Shown here piece after piece: positions 45,911 through 58,778 of a stretch of 64,000 nt of DNA. The stretch spans positions 62,001 through 126,000 of the forward strand of contig CAJFCJ010000036.1 of NCBI GenBank assembly GCA_904063045.1. The letters are read 5' to 3'. Within the stretch, counting starts at the first letter, position 1; each line of letters opens with the position of its first letter. The stretch is from Dimorphilus gyrociliatus (lineage: Eukaryota; Annelida; Polychaeta; Dinophilidae). A program made the position numbers and the translations under genes. The notes under the pieces were generated by a model, which was not told the origin of the DNA, made no database searches, and saw only the letters and a list, made by a program, of their open reading frames with translations.

Positions 45911-48900
45911 TCACTTGACTTGTATATTAACTCTCCTTTGTAATATATTCCTTACAAACTTTCCATAAGATAGCATATCCATTCTCTCATTCGACGAGTT
46001 CAATTGTTCAAGCGAGCACGTATCAATTTTAAAATGACGGCCATCATAGAAAATAGATTTTAGAGTTATATCTCCATTTAACGATAATGAATATCGGTGA
46101 CAAAAGCAAATTGCTTGACAAACGTCTTTTAAACATTTTAAATATTTTGAATTTTTAAAGAAATTATTATTCAAATTTAAACTTTCAACATTTTCGCAAT
46201 GGCAAATTAGTCCTTTTTCGCAACGAAATTTTATAAAATTGAAGCTTTTATTAAATAAACTTTCTTTAAAAGTTTCCATAAATTTCTGCCTAGATAAAAA
46301 ATTATTTAAATTTAAAATTTTGAATTTTAAAATGTTTGTCATTTAATTTTACTTTGCAATAAGCGATTTAGATTTTTTAAAGTTGATTAAATCTTTTAAT
46401 TCAGCTGCGGAATAAATGAATGGGTTTAAAAGTGGATTAACTTGAATTAATACAGCTATTATCCAAGTATAGGCTTCTTTGTCAAAATTAATATACACCA
46501 ATGATGAAAATGTACCTGTTTGAGCGAAAATATAAGGAAATGTATAAAATTGACAGAAATATACCCATAAGCGAAATAGGAAGCCAACAACACAAATTTG
46601 TAAATGTCACCATAAAAGCCGATTGAAATAATTTGAAAAAACGGTTTCTTAATTGTTCTTTTGATAGAATTCGCTTAGATTTTAAAATTTCTTTTAAGAT
46701 TAAAAAGTATAAAAAACCATTCAACAGACAGCAAACCAATAAAAAAAGGCCATAAACTAAAAATGAATACCACCATCCTTCACCTTTCGAACTTCTTATG
46801 TGTAGTGAAAAACAAATTGGTGATGTTGCGTAATATCCCTATTTGAAAAACTTATCTTATTTTAAATGGTACAAAATAACAAAAAACAACACTAATTTAT
46901 TTGGAGCTACACAACTGAAAATCCTAAAATTGGCACCATTCCAAAAAGAACCGACAATAACAAACAGGCTATAAATATGAACAAAATTCTTTTAATGTTT
47001 AAAAACTTGCTAAAAGGATGAACTATAATCATATATCTTTCAACCGATACGCATAGGATGCAGAGTGAAGAAAAGCATATTGAAAAACTAGCAAATGCGC
47101 CTATACCTGTACAAATAACACCATTTCTCCATTTATCATCATATTCAATATATACATCTCTGTAAATCTCATCAGCAATTCCCAAAGAAAATAAATACAT
47201 TCCAGTGAATAAATCTCCAATTGATACTCCTATGCTAAATATCTTCTTTTCTCTCTTTCCTTTTGACATATTTATAATTAAAATAAAAATATTCGCAATT
47301 AATGAGAGAATTGCGAATGTCCAAATGATGATTCTAATTGTTCTTGTTCCAAGTAGATCTGTACAAGAATTGATAAGCATTTCACTGGGGAGACAATGTT
47401 TAATGTTGCGCAACAATTTCCATGACAAACAACATAATTTGAAACTTTTCGAGAAAATCTTTTCCACATTTTCAAAATTGTTCATTAATTTTGAATTCAC
47501 CGCATCGCTTCGGATCGACGTTCCGTTCAGATGCAACTCTTTTAGGTTTGGGGTCGACGAGAAAACATTCTCTTCTATTTCCCTTAGCCGGCAGCCTTTC
47601 ATTACAAGAACCTTCAAGGTTTTCACATTCTTCAAAGTCCCCCTCCGCAAACTGACCACTTTCGTATAAGACAAATCCAAGATGGATATTGAAGAATACT
47701 CTGGAAATTCAAAGTCTTCTTCCAACCGCAAAGGATTCCGCCCAATTCTCAGGTGCTGAAGCAACAGCAAACGTCCCTTTAACAGACCCGAAACAGATTC
47801 TATCTTGTTATTTTCAAAATCCAAATAGAAAACGTTGGGGAAAAAGGCGGAAACCTCAAAAGTGGAAAATGACAAACAATTTGTAATTTGCAAGAAGGTC
47901 AAGTGAAACGATTGCGTTGTTGGCTTTGCGAAATCTCTCAAACCGTCTACAATCACTTTCTTATGGTCGAAAATACGAAAATCCCGACTAACAGTAGTAG
48001 TACAGTTCATCACGTAAAATGGCCGACAACTGCAGTTTGTTGCGCAAGTAAACTGATCGAAACAAAACAATTCGTCACTTCCATCCAAACAGTTGACTAT
48101 TCCGTCGCAAACATTCGTAATGTTTATGTAATAATTCTCTTCTTTTGAACATTTAAAAAATCCCCTTGGTTTGTACTTTTCTATAAACAAACAATCGACG
48201 ATTAGACGATTGAATGAAGGAAACGTAGAAGCAAAAGTTAAAACAAAAGCTGAGGAATGTGCGAAAGAAAGGGATAAGAGAATCACTGAACGAAAGAGGG
48301 AAGAAGTGATTGATTGAATGCATAGAGATGAACAGAGAAGACCACTACACCTATCTTACCACAGTTGATCTCATCATCACCGAGTAGGCAATGATTAATA
48401 TTATCACAAACCTGTTGAATTGATATACAATACTTTTCCTGTTTACACTGATACTGTCCAAATGAACAGTTTTTGATATGGGAACAATTTGATAATTGAT
48501 AAAATGGCACATTTGGTTTAGTTTTTATAAATCCCATGGAATCATAATGTAAATTACAATGATATTGTTGAAATTTGATGTGATTATTGTTACATTGATT
48601 ATCGCGATTATCGGTTACGCTGGCACAAACAAAACCTTCGTCCACTTCATTTTTACAGTCGTATTTCAAGTCGCACAAGAGATCTTTATCAATACATTTT
48701 TTATCGCAGTAAAACTGAGTATCTTTAATGCAATCTATTAAAACGAAAAATTTGTTCTTTTCTTATCTATTCATAACGTAAATGGGGTAGAATCTTGTCT
48801 TTACCGAATGTCTCTTCTGAATAGCAAATTTCGTCTGTTTTATCGTAACAATTGTATTCATTATCGCAAAAATTTTTGTCTTCAATGCATTGTCCGTTAT

Positions 48901-51900
48901 CGCATTTCTTATAATTTGGCCTATTCAAAGAGGATATCATCCTCCCTCTGTCCTGACAATCATTCCAAGCTATGAATAGATGAAGATCAACATGTTATTT
49001 TCTCTTTGAACATACAAAGATAAATTCAATACAAACAGCAAAACTCTTCGTCCTGGTTATTCAAACAATCTTTAACAAAATTGCAAACATGTTGAAAGGC
49101 AAGTCTTTGTCCACTGTTACAATGATACTGTTTATCGTAGTTATTGTATCCCATGGTGCAATTGTCTTCATCTTCGCCAGAAGGACAATCGATATAATTA
49201 TTGCACAAATTTATAACATTTATACAAATATTATCTTTTAAACACTTGAACGAATTATTTGAACAGGTGATTTCGATATTCAAATTGAGTATATTATTCA
49301 AATGATTCAACGACTTTAATGAGTAGTATCTACTATTGAACAGTAATATAATTAATATTAATATATTCATATATATTATGTAAATTAATTACTTGATAGA
49401 ATCCATACAAAAATAGAAAGAAAACGTCTTACTTATACAAGTTTCCCTATTATAATTTATGAATGACCGGTATGAATTTCGTTTAGAACGGTCAATTTGT
49501 TTAAATATTGTGCAATCTTCCGGATAGGAAAATATTAAATTATCAGGATTAATTTCAGTTGAAAGCGATTTGTAAAAATTGCAGGGCGTCCTTTAAAAAT
49601 ATAGTAATGGATGTTAAAATAGAAAATAGGCCTAATGTATTACGATTATAAATATAAGTAGTATATTTTACTTATCGTATCTATCAATAAGAGATGTTGT
49701 AAATTCGTAAGGAGTATTGTAAGTAGTTAATTTCACGGAGACGTTTCTCGAATTCAATTTATCTTTATAATCTTGATAGGAGAGATAGGAAAGGTTTGAA
49801 TTATAAATTCTTATAGGCCTAATATATTAATATCATATTTACACGTAATAAATGAAAATTTATTTTGCAGTTTATAATGATTTGCAAAAAATTCAGAAAT
49901 TGCAAAAAATTTTTTCTCTACGTTATGAATAGAGAAATTAGGAATATTCAAAGATAATTTTGAACAGATCTTGTCTATTTCATAAATATTTATTCTCCTT
50001 GTACTTTGGAATAAATAATAACAACTTCCGTAGAATGAAAAGGAATTTTTGTATGAACAATGTTTTGAATTCGAATGGGTGCATTCAATTAAATAGTCTA
50101 TCTGTTTTCTTTCCTTTGAAAAGTATTTCAAGAAGTCATATTTCTATAGAATGGAGAACACACCAATTGTATTAATTGAAGGAATATTTTGTTTTTGTCT
50201 TTACAATTTTCCATGGTGGAGTTGCTATAAAGCCATAAGAATTCTTTAAATCTGTACACTCATTTAAACTCGTATTTTCACTCTGACATTCAATGCCAGG
50301 GTGTAGCTGGATTGGTATGAAATACGTATTATCCGCAGCTTCACTGATTAGAGTTCCCGAAGTAAATCCAAAATGGCGGCAAACAACGTCTATTTCTCTC
50401 TTTTTAAGAGAAAATGACCGAATGCTTAACCATATGTAATTTTTAAAAACTTGTAATATGCCGCTAATTTTTTCAATGTTACGTCTAGCCGTTTGTTGAT
50501 GGAGAGCATAAATTGATTTTTTATCGTTTAATAATCTATAGAGATTTTCTAGTTTGTCATCTAAAAATTCGTGTTTACCACATAGAAAATGATTTAGATA
50601 GAAGAAATGAATAAGAACCTTGAACAGAACTGACAGAATCGCATTCAAATTCTACCAAGTAATAAGCATAAATGATATGCTTAAGTTGGCATTCCAGATC
50701 TCGTCTGGTCCAATCGCAATTTATCATATGGAGACTCTTTGCCGAGTACTTAAGCAAATGAAAATTGAATATATTTTTACAGATTCCCACCTGTCCAAAA
50801 CATTATAAAATTTCAAAATTAAGCAGTATTTTAAACGGGAACAAACCGGAAGTGAGAACGGTTTAGGCAAGGGATTTGTATACTTCCCGCTAAATACTTT
50901 ATTAATTCTCTTACAAGCCATATGAAGATATTGTTGGAATACGTCGGAAGACGGAATGACAAATGGAATATTTCCAAAAGTTTTTGAATAGATTGAAATT
51001 GAACGAAAGAAACCTTCAGAGTTTGATAATTCACTTTTTATATAGAAAATCTTATAGGAATAGTCTCCATTTTCATTCATTCGATAAAAGTAGTCTGATT
51101 TGGTAAAATAAATAGGCCTATAATAGTTATTTTCCTTGTTTTTGACAATCTTCTTAGAAGGAGGAGGAAGGAAACTGTTTTTTTTCTCTCCCTCCAACTT
51201 CCGGTTCCTTTTTATTTATTTATATTTTTACCGCGAATTTGCCTATATGTACAGAATAGACTTTGATTATTTCCTTTACGATTTACTATTGTAAAATTGC
51301 CATTTCCGTCAATCGAAATATGAATAGTAGGTTTAAAATTCAAATTTTCGGCTATAAATTCAATTTTGTTGCATAATCTTTCGACAGCATTATGATTAGC
51401 AGCATTGCTAATCAGTACCACATACGAAATTTCTTCATTTCTAAGTATTATTGAGTACAATCCCTGGTTTGAAATTGATTCCACAGCATATAAATCTATT
51501 TATAATTAATGAATGGATTATTGCAAAATTTTGAGATAATCTTGAAAGAAGATTAGTACATGGTGACGTCTTTTTATAACATTTCATACAAAATATTTCT
51601 GAATGATTCTTGTATCGCAATATGTATTTATGTCTAAAAAGTATCAAAATGTTAATTATATTGAAATAAACAAGTTTACAGTAAAAATTTGAAATTGGAA
51701 ATGGTCATTAAATGCTTATGGTATGTAATGATAAAGTAATCGACATCACGTGACCTAGAGAATTAGCTTTTGTAAACTGTTCAATTTTACACCTTCTACA
51801 ATAAATATATAGATAATGTTATTACAAAAAGCAACATTCGATGGTTGAATCCTTGGTAAAATATTCTCCGTATTCGCCTTCGTTTGCTGTTTTTTTTATG

Positions 51901-52297
51901 AATTGAAATAAATTTGATGACGTCATTCGTTGTATAATTGTTTTCATATTTTTTTCATATAAATTGAATTGTACTTACTTAGGCTACTGTTACATGTTTC
52001 GGCTATAAAATGAACGCTATCATAGCCCATTCTAGAACACATATTTTGTAATTTTCTCTTGAATAAAAACGGACTAGGTTCAAAGAAATACGATTTGGTA
52101 TCATTGCCCAGTCGAATTTTCAATTTTCCATAAATCCATAGACGATTCTCTTGAATCGGTTCAAGATGATAATGAATTCTTTCATCATCAACATCAATTG
52201 AAGTTTTAACAATGATTTCATTTTCGGGACAAACACCTATAGTTGTATAGAGTAGTGTTGAAACTATAAAATGGATAAGCAATATTCTATGAGTCAT
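45911..52297 (-). CDS. Multi-domain LRR 7TM receptor: SRCR-like, CTLD, LDLa, LRR, 7TM, kinase-like tail
   Basis: From ATG 52297 a signal peptide (MTHRILLIHFIVSTLLYTTI) leads into SRCR-like domains: exon 52297-51979 (WIYGKLKIR), exon 51495-51232 (GLYSIILRNEEISYVVL), then units to about 50170, where EIDVVCRHFGFTSGT and GIECQSENTSLNEC show a genuine SRCR. A CTLD follows (YGSCYYLFQS, 50100-49830). LDLa repeats lie at 49340-48350 (CNNYIDCPSGEDEDNC, CDNINHCLLGDDEINC) and 48170 (CDGIVNCLDGSDELFC). An LRR block comes next (ILDLSYTKVVSLRRGTL, NLKELHLNGTSIR). The seven-helix domain has TM1 ILSLIANIFILI, TM2 GDLFTGMYLFSL, VERYMIIVHP in place of DRY, TM6 NLCCWLP and TM7 NPLLNPFIY. The last exon (46289-45911) joins in phase and reads DVCQAICFCH, LNGD and MDMLSYGKFV, like the C-lobe of a protein kinase without an ATP-binding lobe. 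LGR/relaxin-receptor kinship is clear from LDLa-LRR-7TM order. No disabling lesion was seen; some ectodomain exon ends are approximate. Confidence 0.82.
47295..48373 (-). repeat. Inverted identical tract, left arm
   Basis: About 1.08 kb covering the end of one LDLa exon, the following intron, the last LDLa, the LRR block and the start of TM1. It is the reverse complement of 56170-57248 with no difference I could see, apart from two or three in the first 35 bases. Homology drops sharply after ATTAATTGC in TM1. Confidence 0.9.
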
Positions 52298-52458
52298 AAC
52301 TTTTTGAAATGAATAATAAATAATGTTCATGAAATGTTGAAATTTCATTACTAAACAAAGAAAGAAGACAATATAAAGACAATATTGAATTACAAAAGAG
52401 AGATGATTTCCTATTTAAATAGTTTTTAACGTTTGTTTATTCCAATAATTTCTTTTGA
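52298..52458. promoter_or_regulatory. 161-base shared upstream region of two divergent receptors
   Basis: The two receptor start codons lie 161 bases apart, back to back, so promoters of both genes must overlap here or in their first exons. AT-rich; I see no clear TATA box. Confidence 0.5.
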
Positions 52459-55400
52459 ATGAGCATGATGATTGTATTGTTAAATATTCTCCTTCTACAT
52501 TTATCTTATTGTTTTGTTTTAGATAATGATATTCATAAATATGCGATTCAAAATTGTCCAGAAAATTTTGAAAATTTATCTATAAATATCAATCATTTTC
52601 ATTTATTCAAATATAAAATTCAAATTACTCATAATTCATCAACTTCTGTTTATGGAAGGTTAAGCGTCTATTTTAAACGATTAAACGCTACTTATACTAT
52701 TGCTTTTGCTCCCTTTCTACCAACAAACTATTATAAGAAAATATGCATAAATCTAGGATACGATGATTTTCATTTTCATGCTGAAATTTGTCCTTTATTG
52801 AATGCTAAATGTAGGTCAAAAGAGAATACATAACAGCTTTTACCTTTTGGCATATCTTGCTCTATTAGATGATAATAAACGATTGACGTCGGATATTTTT
52901 ATAAAAAACCAATCGGGGCAGCCATGTTGTTTTTTGTGAATATTTTTGAATTATTTTTTTGAATATATTTTTGGTTTTTCTTTTCCTTTTTCAGCTTTAA
53001 ATATTTATATAGACAATCTACCAAGGTCATGAATCAATTTTGTATAAAATGCTTTAAATCAACAAATCCTTGTTTGTTTCTATTAATGTATCTCCTTGGC
53101 AACTGTATTCACCTAATTTTCTCTTATCTTTTTTCCTCTTTAGATCTCTTTGCGTATAAAATAACTAATAAGATAGACGATGACTATTCAATAATGATTA
53201 GAAGGCGTCTGATAAATTATCAAGTACTCGCCTCAATTGACGACAAGGAGACGCTTTGTAAAAATGTTGAATTTTTCAAGAATACAATGATAAACGTATC
53301 GAAAGAAAGTTTATCTATCAAGTTGAATAATAGCACTAATAGTTCATTGCTAATTGGTGACGTAATTAATCCTAATGACGTCACAATCGCTTGCTCTATA
53401 GTTGATATGAGAGGTATAAATTTAACAAATTTAAAAAATGATTAAGTTTATCCGCCATTTTGGTTTTTCAGATTTTAAAATAAAACATATGGTTTACAAT
53501 TATGCGCAAAATATTGTAAAATATCTCTCCAGTTATATTATACCAATGGTCTACTCGAAAACTTATGGCCATTTTCCCCTAGCGTTTCATTTCGTAACTA
53601 ATCCCCGAAGATATTACTCAATGGTTTGTGCTGAATTGTCAACAATAGTATCACACGTCAGACCTTTGCTTTTGGAAAATATTTGGGAAATTCCAGTAGA
53701 ACATTTCTGTTATTCCAATTAGAACTAGTGCATTTAATTCGTTTTTCATTCTGCTTCCTCGAATAGAAAGAAAATTGCTTTAACGGAATAAATATCAATT
53801 TTCAACAAAAAAAACCGCGTATTATATTCGAAAATTGTACTGGAGAATTGAAATATTTTGGCGGATGTAGCCCTACATTCGAAAAGAAAAGTTACATATT
53901 TTACGTGGTACATTGTAAGTCTATAAAGGAATATTATAAGGAGAACACAATACTTTTAATGAGCGCACATGGCACTTTCCATTCCCTTAATTACTGGGAA
54001 AACAAGGCTGCAAAAATCATTTCAGGGGTTGCTGGAATATTTAAAGGTAACTCCATCTATACTCTATGTCCTTTATATCTCCGAACAAAAGCTGTAAAAC
54101 TCATCTGCCAAGCAATGGGCTTCGAAGATGGAACGTTAATATTCGAACCTGGCTTCGTAAAGATATACGATCCTATCGTCGAATACGGAATTAAATGTTC
54201 CAAAGAGGATAAGACTATAAACGATTGCGAAATTGTCGACAAATGCCCTATGCTTTTTATACCTAATACAATAAAGTTTAGTAGGCCTAACTGAAATCTA
54301 TCTATTAATAGAATTTCTCTTTTAGGGAGTACATTGAATATTTTTGGAAAATTAAAAGCGAAGCAAGAATTTTATGCCACTATTACAAATATACAGGTGC
54401 ATAAATAACTTTCAATTATAAATAGGCCTATATCTACATATATCTTTCTTCAGATTGTAGGACGGAAGAAGCGTTTAAATACGATCATATTTGTTATATA
54501 ATTTATCAGAGTAAAAAATATATTACAGCTAATGAAGCTAATGAAAATTGCCTTAAAAGGAATATGACGTTAGCTAATTTTATGTTTTCAAGACAATTCG
54601 GAGTTCTTCTTACTATCATTAAAATACATAATTTTTTACTAAAAGTTCGTAATAATCTAACTGATTTACCAATAGGAACAATTGTACCCTTTAGTATGGT
54701 TTTCTTTTCACACTTCCATTTTTAAACTAGACCTATATATCTCTTTATTTTTGCTAAATTATAGAATTTCATATGGTGAACAATTCGAGGAATGAAAGTT
54801 TTCGAGTTTCTTCGCAGAATATTCCTATGTTAATTGTTGATAAAATCAAATACGAAATGAGGTTTGTAGACTGGTTCAACCGTCTATTATTCTATTATCG
54901 TTCGTTTATAGGAAACAATTCTGTGATTTACTTTGGACAATAAAAAAAGATGATGCATTATCTTTGTTCCATTCTCAAAATGGCGATTGCTTTAGTTTAG
55001 GTGAAAATTCCGACTTAATTTCCATTAGTGATTATGACATCAGTAGAATGATATATCAAAGTATACCATGCTTTAAAGCCAAATTTAAACATTTCATTTG
55101 TATTGAAAGTTTGTTATTGACAAACAATTTCAAAAAATATATCTAACGTAACATTCTTTTTTTAAGAGCAATTTCATTCCGATATTTATAAATTACGTAA
55201 TACCATCTTAGCGATAAACATTTCAGTTTGTCCTCCGAATTCGTTTTTATGCGTAGAAAATGAAATTTGTACAAATTCCATAAACGTTTGTAACGGATAT
55301 GAAGATTGTCCTTCGGGAGAAGATGAGAAAAATTGTTCATTCGTTCAATTCTTTAAATGTTCAAACGGATATTCAATTGTTTATCAACGAGTTTGCAATT

Positions 55401-58400
55401 TCGTAAACGACTGTCCGGACAATGAGGATGAACTTTTGTGCGGTAGAGGTTTCAAATTTTAATCAGTTCGCGTCGATTGACGATTGCCTAATACATTTCT
55501 TAGAAAGAAAACCTTGCAATAACGACCAATCTTTGTAATTTATCTTCCATAACTTAAACACTTATCCACTACTCAATGTATTCTATTTATAGACAATGCG
55601 AAAATGGACAGTGTATTAAAAATCAGCACTTCTGCGATCAAGAAAAAAATTGTTTTGATTTATCAGATGAAAAATGCTATTTAAACAAAACTGGTAAATA
55701 AATTAAAGGAAAACAACATTCTAAAACAACAAAAAGGGTCTTTTTTTAAAAAAAAATAGTTTGTCAACAATCACCTTCAAATTTATTTTGCGATGGTCGA
55801 TGTATAACTTCACAAGAACAATGTGATTTTAAAGCAGACTGTGCAGACGCTTCTGATGAAATATTTCCAAAATGTCGTGAATACTGCTTTGATGAAAAGT
55901 GGAAAGTGATCACTCAGTTAGTTAAATATAATCAATACTTACATGGAAACAAAATTGAATATTCAAAAATTGAAATCTAGAAAAGGATACTGCATTGCAA
56001 ATTTCACTTCTACAGGAAGATTAACATCTCATTTACATCTATTTGATGAATTATATGGCAATGATTGTCCTCCATGCAAAATCGGACAATACTCTTGTAA
56101 TGTTTTCAAATATTGTATATCTCTTCAACAGATTTGCGATAATATTAATCATTGTTACTTTGGTGATGATGAGATCAACTGTGGTAAGATAGATGTAGTG
56201 GTCCTCTCTGTTCATCTCTATGCATTCAATCAATCACTTCTTCCCTCTTTCGTTCAGTGATTCTCTTATCCCTTTCTTTCGCACATTCCTCAGCTTTTGT
56301 TTTAACTTTTGCTTCTACGTTTCCTTCATTCAATCGTCTAATCGTCGATTGTTTGTTTATAGAAAAGTACAAACCAAGGGGATTTTTTAAATGTTCAAAA
56401 GAAGAGAATTATTACATAAACATTACGAATGTTTGCGACGGAATAGTCAACTGTTTGGATGGAAGTGACGAATTGTTTTGTTTCGATCAGTTTACTTGCG
56501 CAACAAACTGCAGTTGTCGGCCATTTTACGTGATGAACTGTACTACTACTGTTAGTCGGGATTTTCGTATTTTCGACCATAAGAAAGTGATTGTAGACGG
56601 TTTGAGAGATTTCGCAAAGCCAACAACGCAATCGTTTCACTTGACCTTCTTGCAAATTACAAATTGTTTGTCATTTTCCACTTTTGAGGTTTCCGCCTTT
56701 TTCCCCAACGTTTTCTATTTGGATTTTGAAAATAACAAGATAGAATCTGTTTCGGGTCTGTTAAAGGGACGTTTGCTGTTGCTTCAGCACCTGAGAATTG
56801 GGCGGAATCCTTTGCGGTTGGAAGAAGACTTTGAATTTCCAGAGTATTCTTCAATATCCATCTTGGATTTGTCTTATACGAAAGTGGTCAGTTTGCGGAG
56901 GGGGACTTTGAAGAATGTGAAAACCTTGAAGGTTCTTGTAATGAAAGGCTGCCGGCTAAGGGAAATAGAAGAGAATGTTTTCTCGTCGACCCCAAACCTA
57001 AAAGAGTTGCATCTGAACGGAACGTCGATCCGAAGCGATGCGGTGAATTCAAAATTAATGAACAATTTTGAAAATGTGGAAAAGATTTTCTCGAAAAGTT
57101 TCAAATTATGTTGTTTGTCATGGAAATTGTTGCGCAACATTAAACATTGTCTCCCCAGTGAAATGCTTATCAATTCTTGTACAGATCTACTTGGAACAAG
57201 AACAATTAGAATCATCATTTGGACATTCGCAATTCTCTCATTAATTGCAAATTTTTGTAGTTTAGTTTTGATTATGTTACAGGAAGAGACAGATGGGAAA
57301 GTGTTAAGGATTTGTGTATCATTGGGTTATTTATGTACTGGTTCATATCTATTGTTGTTGGGAATTAGTGATGTCATTTTAGAAGGTACATTCGAATCAC
57401 TAACGGATGAATGGAAACGAAGTAGTCTTTGTAAAATATTACAAAGTGTTGCCAATTTTTCTATAGTATTTCCTCAATTATGCTTTCTGGTTGAATTACA
57501 TTTGAATTTTCAAATGACAACGAAATTAGCAATCGAAAGGGGGGATATGAGATATTTAAAGACGTACTCAATTTTTGGAATATTACTTATTTCCATTACT
57601 ATTTGTATTTGTCATAATTTTATATTTTCAGTTAATTTTATTCAAATTTAAATTTATATAAAATATTATAAGCGTTTGTCTTTTTCCCAAATTAAACAGG
57701 TGTCCTATTCCAATCTATGTTTTTTATTTAACCCGATAAAGGAAGAATTTTCCGGCTGGATATTTAATATAATATCAATTCTAGTGTTAAATATTTCATG
57801 TACAACATTAGATGTTTATTTACTATATTCAATATTTAAAAAGAAACTATCAAAAATGAATGAAAAGTCATTAATGTCAAAGAATAAATATCTCAGTATA
57901 AAGCGAGGAAATATTTTAGTCCTCATATTAAAATCTTTATGTATTTTATTTATTTTTTTAATTGGGTTCTTTCTATCCAGTGAAATGGCTAGTTAATTAA
58001 GAGTTTTAATAGTTAAATATTCAAAAATATTTTGTTTTTATTCAAATAGATTACAAGAGACAGTTATATTATTCTTACTGGAATGTTATTGTTTCTCCTA
58101 TCTACTATTCATCCAGTTTTTTTCATAATTGAAAAAATTTCCTTTGTTATTTACCAAAAAGGAATTTTAAATGAATTTAAAAAGTAAAATTTAAACAAAT
58201 TTGTTGTTTTATTAACTAAATCATATTTTGTAATATTTCCTAGAATGAAACTAATGGAAGAATGTAAACAATTGAATTTTACAAAAAGTAAATAACTCTT
58301 TTCTTCTTTCTATCCATCTTTTTGAATATTCAAGACTTTTTTTTTTAGTTTCGGAATTTATTGAAAATAGTAGTAAAAATAATCTCCTGTGCAGTTGTAA

Positions 58401-58778
58401 TCATTCAAAACACGATAATATAAAACTGGAAAACAAATATTTCCCCATTGGAAACGTTCTAAAATGTTCAAAAGATATGGCAAACATTTTAATATTTTGT
58501 CATTTGAATGAAATATCATTGGATGGAAATTTTTCTATGGAATCATTATTTTATTATGTAAACGATTTAAATATATTTGAATATTTAAATTTTATACTGT
58601 TTTCTCCCCATCCTCTAAACAGACAAAGAAATCTGGCAAAAGATTGATTCATGAATATTCAATCGAATTTTCAAATTTCAATTATTTATCGAGTTCAAGT
58701 GAACATTTAGACATTCTTTCTTATGGTAAAATGTTTGAAGAAATCATAGAGAAAAATTCCTCTTATTTCATTAAGTAA
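52459..58778 (+). CDS. Multi-domain LRR 7TM receptor, inverted paralog, one apparent frameshift
   Basis: This follows the plan of the gene at 45911-52297. Exon 1 (52459-52810) has a signal peptide (MMIVLLNILLLHLSYCFVLD) and SVYGRLSVYFKRL; exon 2 (53144-53413) has YSIMIRRRLINYQV. SRCR follows at 53830-54290 (LICQAMGFEDGT, EYGIKCSKEDKTINDCE), then a CTLD (HICYIIYQSKKYITANEA, 54460-54700) and four or five LDLa (CNGYEDCPSGEDEKNC, CNFVNDCPDNEDELLC, others to 56180). The LRR block and TM1 lie at 56363-57250, identical to the partner. The remaining helices are diverged: TM2 starts GYLCTGSYLLLL and TM7 reads STIHPVFFI, so NPxxY has become HPVFF, and VELHLN stands where the partner has VERY. The tail (58254-58778) has MANILIFCHLNEISLDGN and LDILSYGKMFEEI, again kinase C-lobe-like. 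A frame break near 55950-55985 (after LHGNKIEY) and an unclear splice after TM6 (57985) suggest decay or sequence error. Confidence 0.7.
56170..57248 (+). repeat. Inverted identical tract, right arm
   Basis: Partner of 47295-48373. It includes the 180-base intron beginning GTAAGATAGATG, so identity is not explained by protein selection. Confidence 0.9.

Noticed and set aside
47205-48148. Open frames on the plus strand of the receptor and their duplicates near 56395-57218
   Set aside because: They are antisense copies of the LRR/LDLa coding region; they recur only because the underlying DNA is duplicated.
48240-48286. Start of a protein at MILLSLSFAHSSAF upstream of the LRR block
   Set aside because: This stretch is an intron: the preceding LDLa exon ends at a GT donor (GTAAGATAG) and joins in phase to EKYKPRGFFKCS after TTATAG.
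52980-53030. A small extra exon (SLNIYIDNLP) in the receptor at 52459
   Set aside because: Its use breaks the phase into the next exon. Skipping it keeps phase and matches the partner gene.
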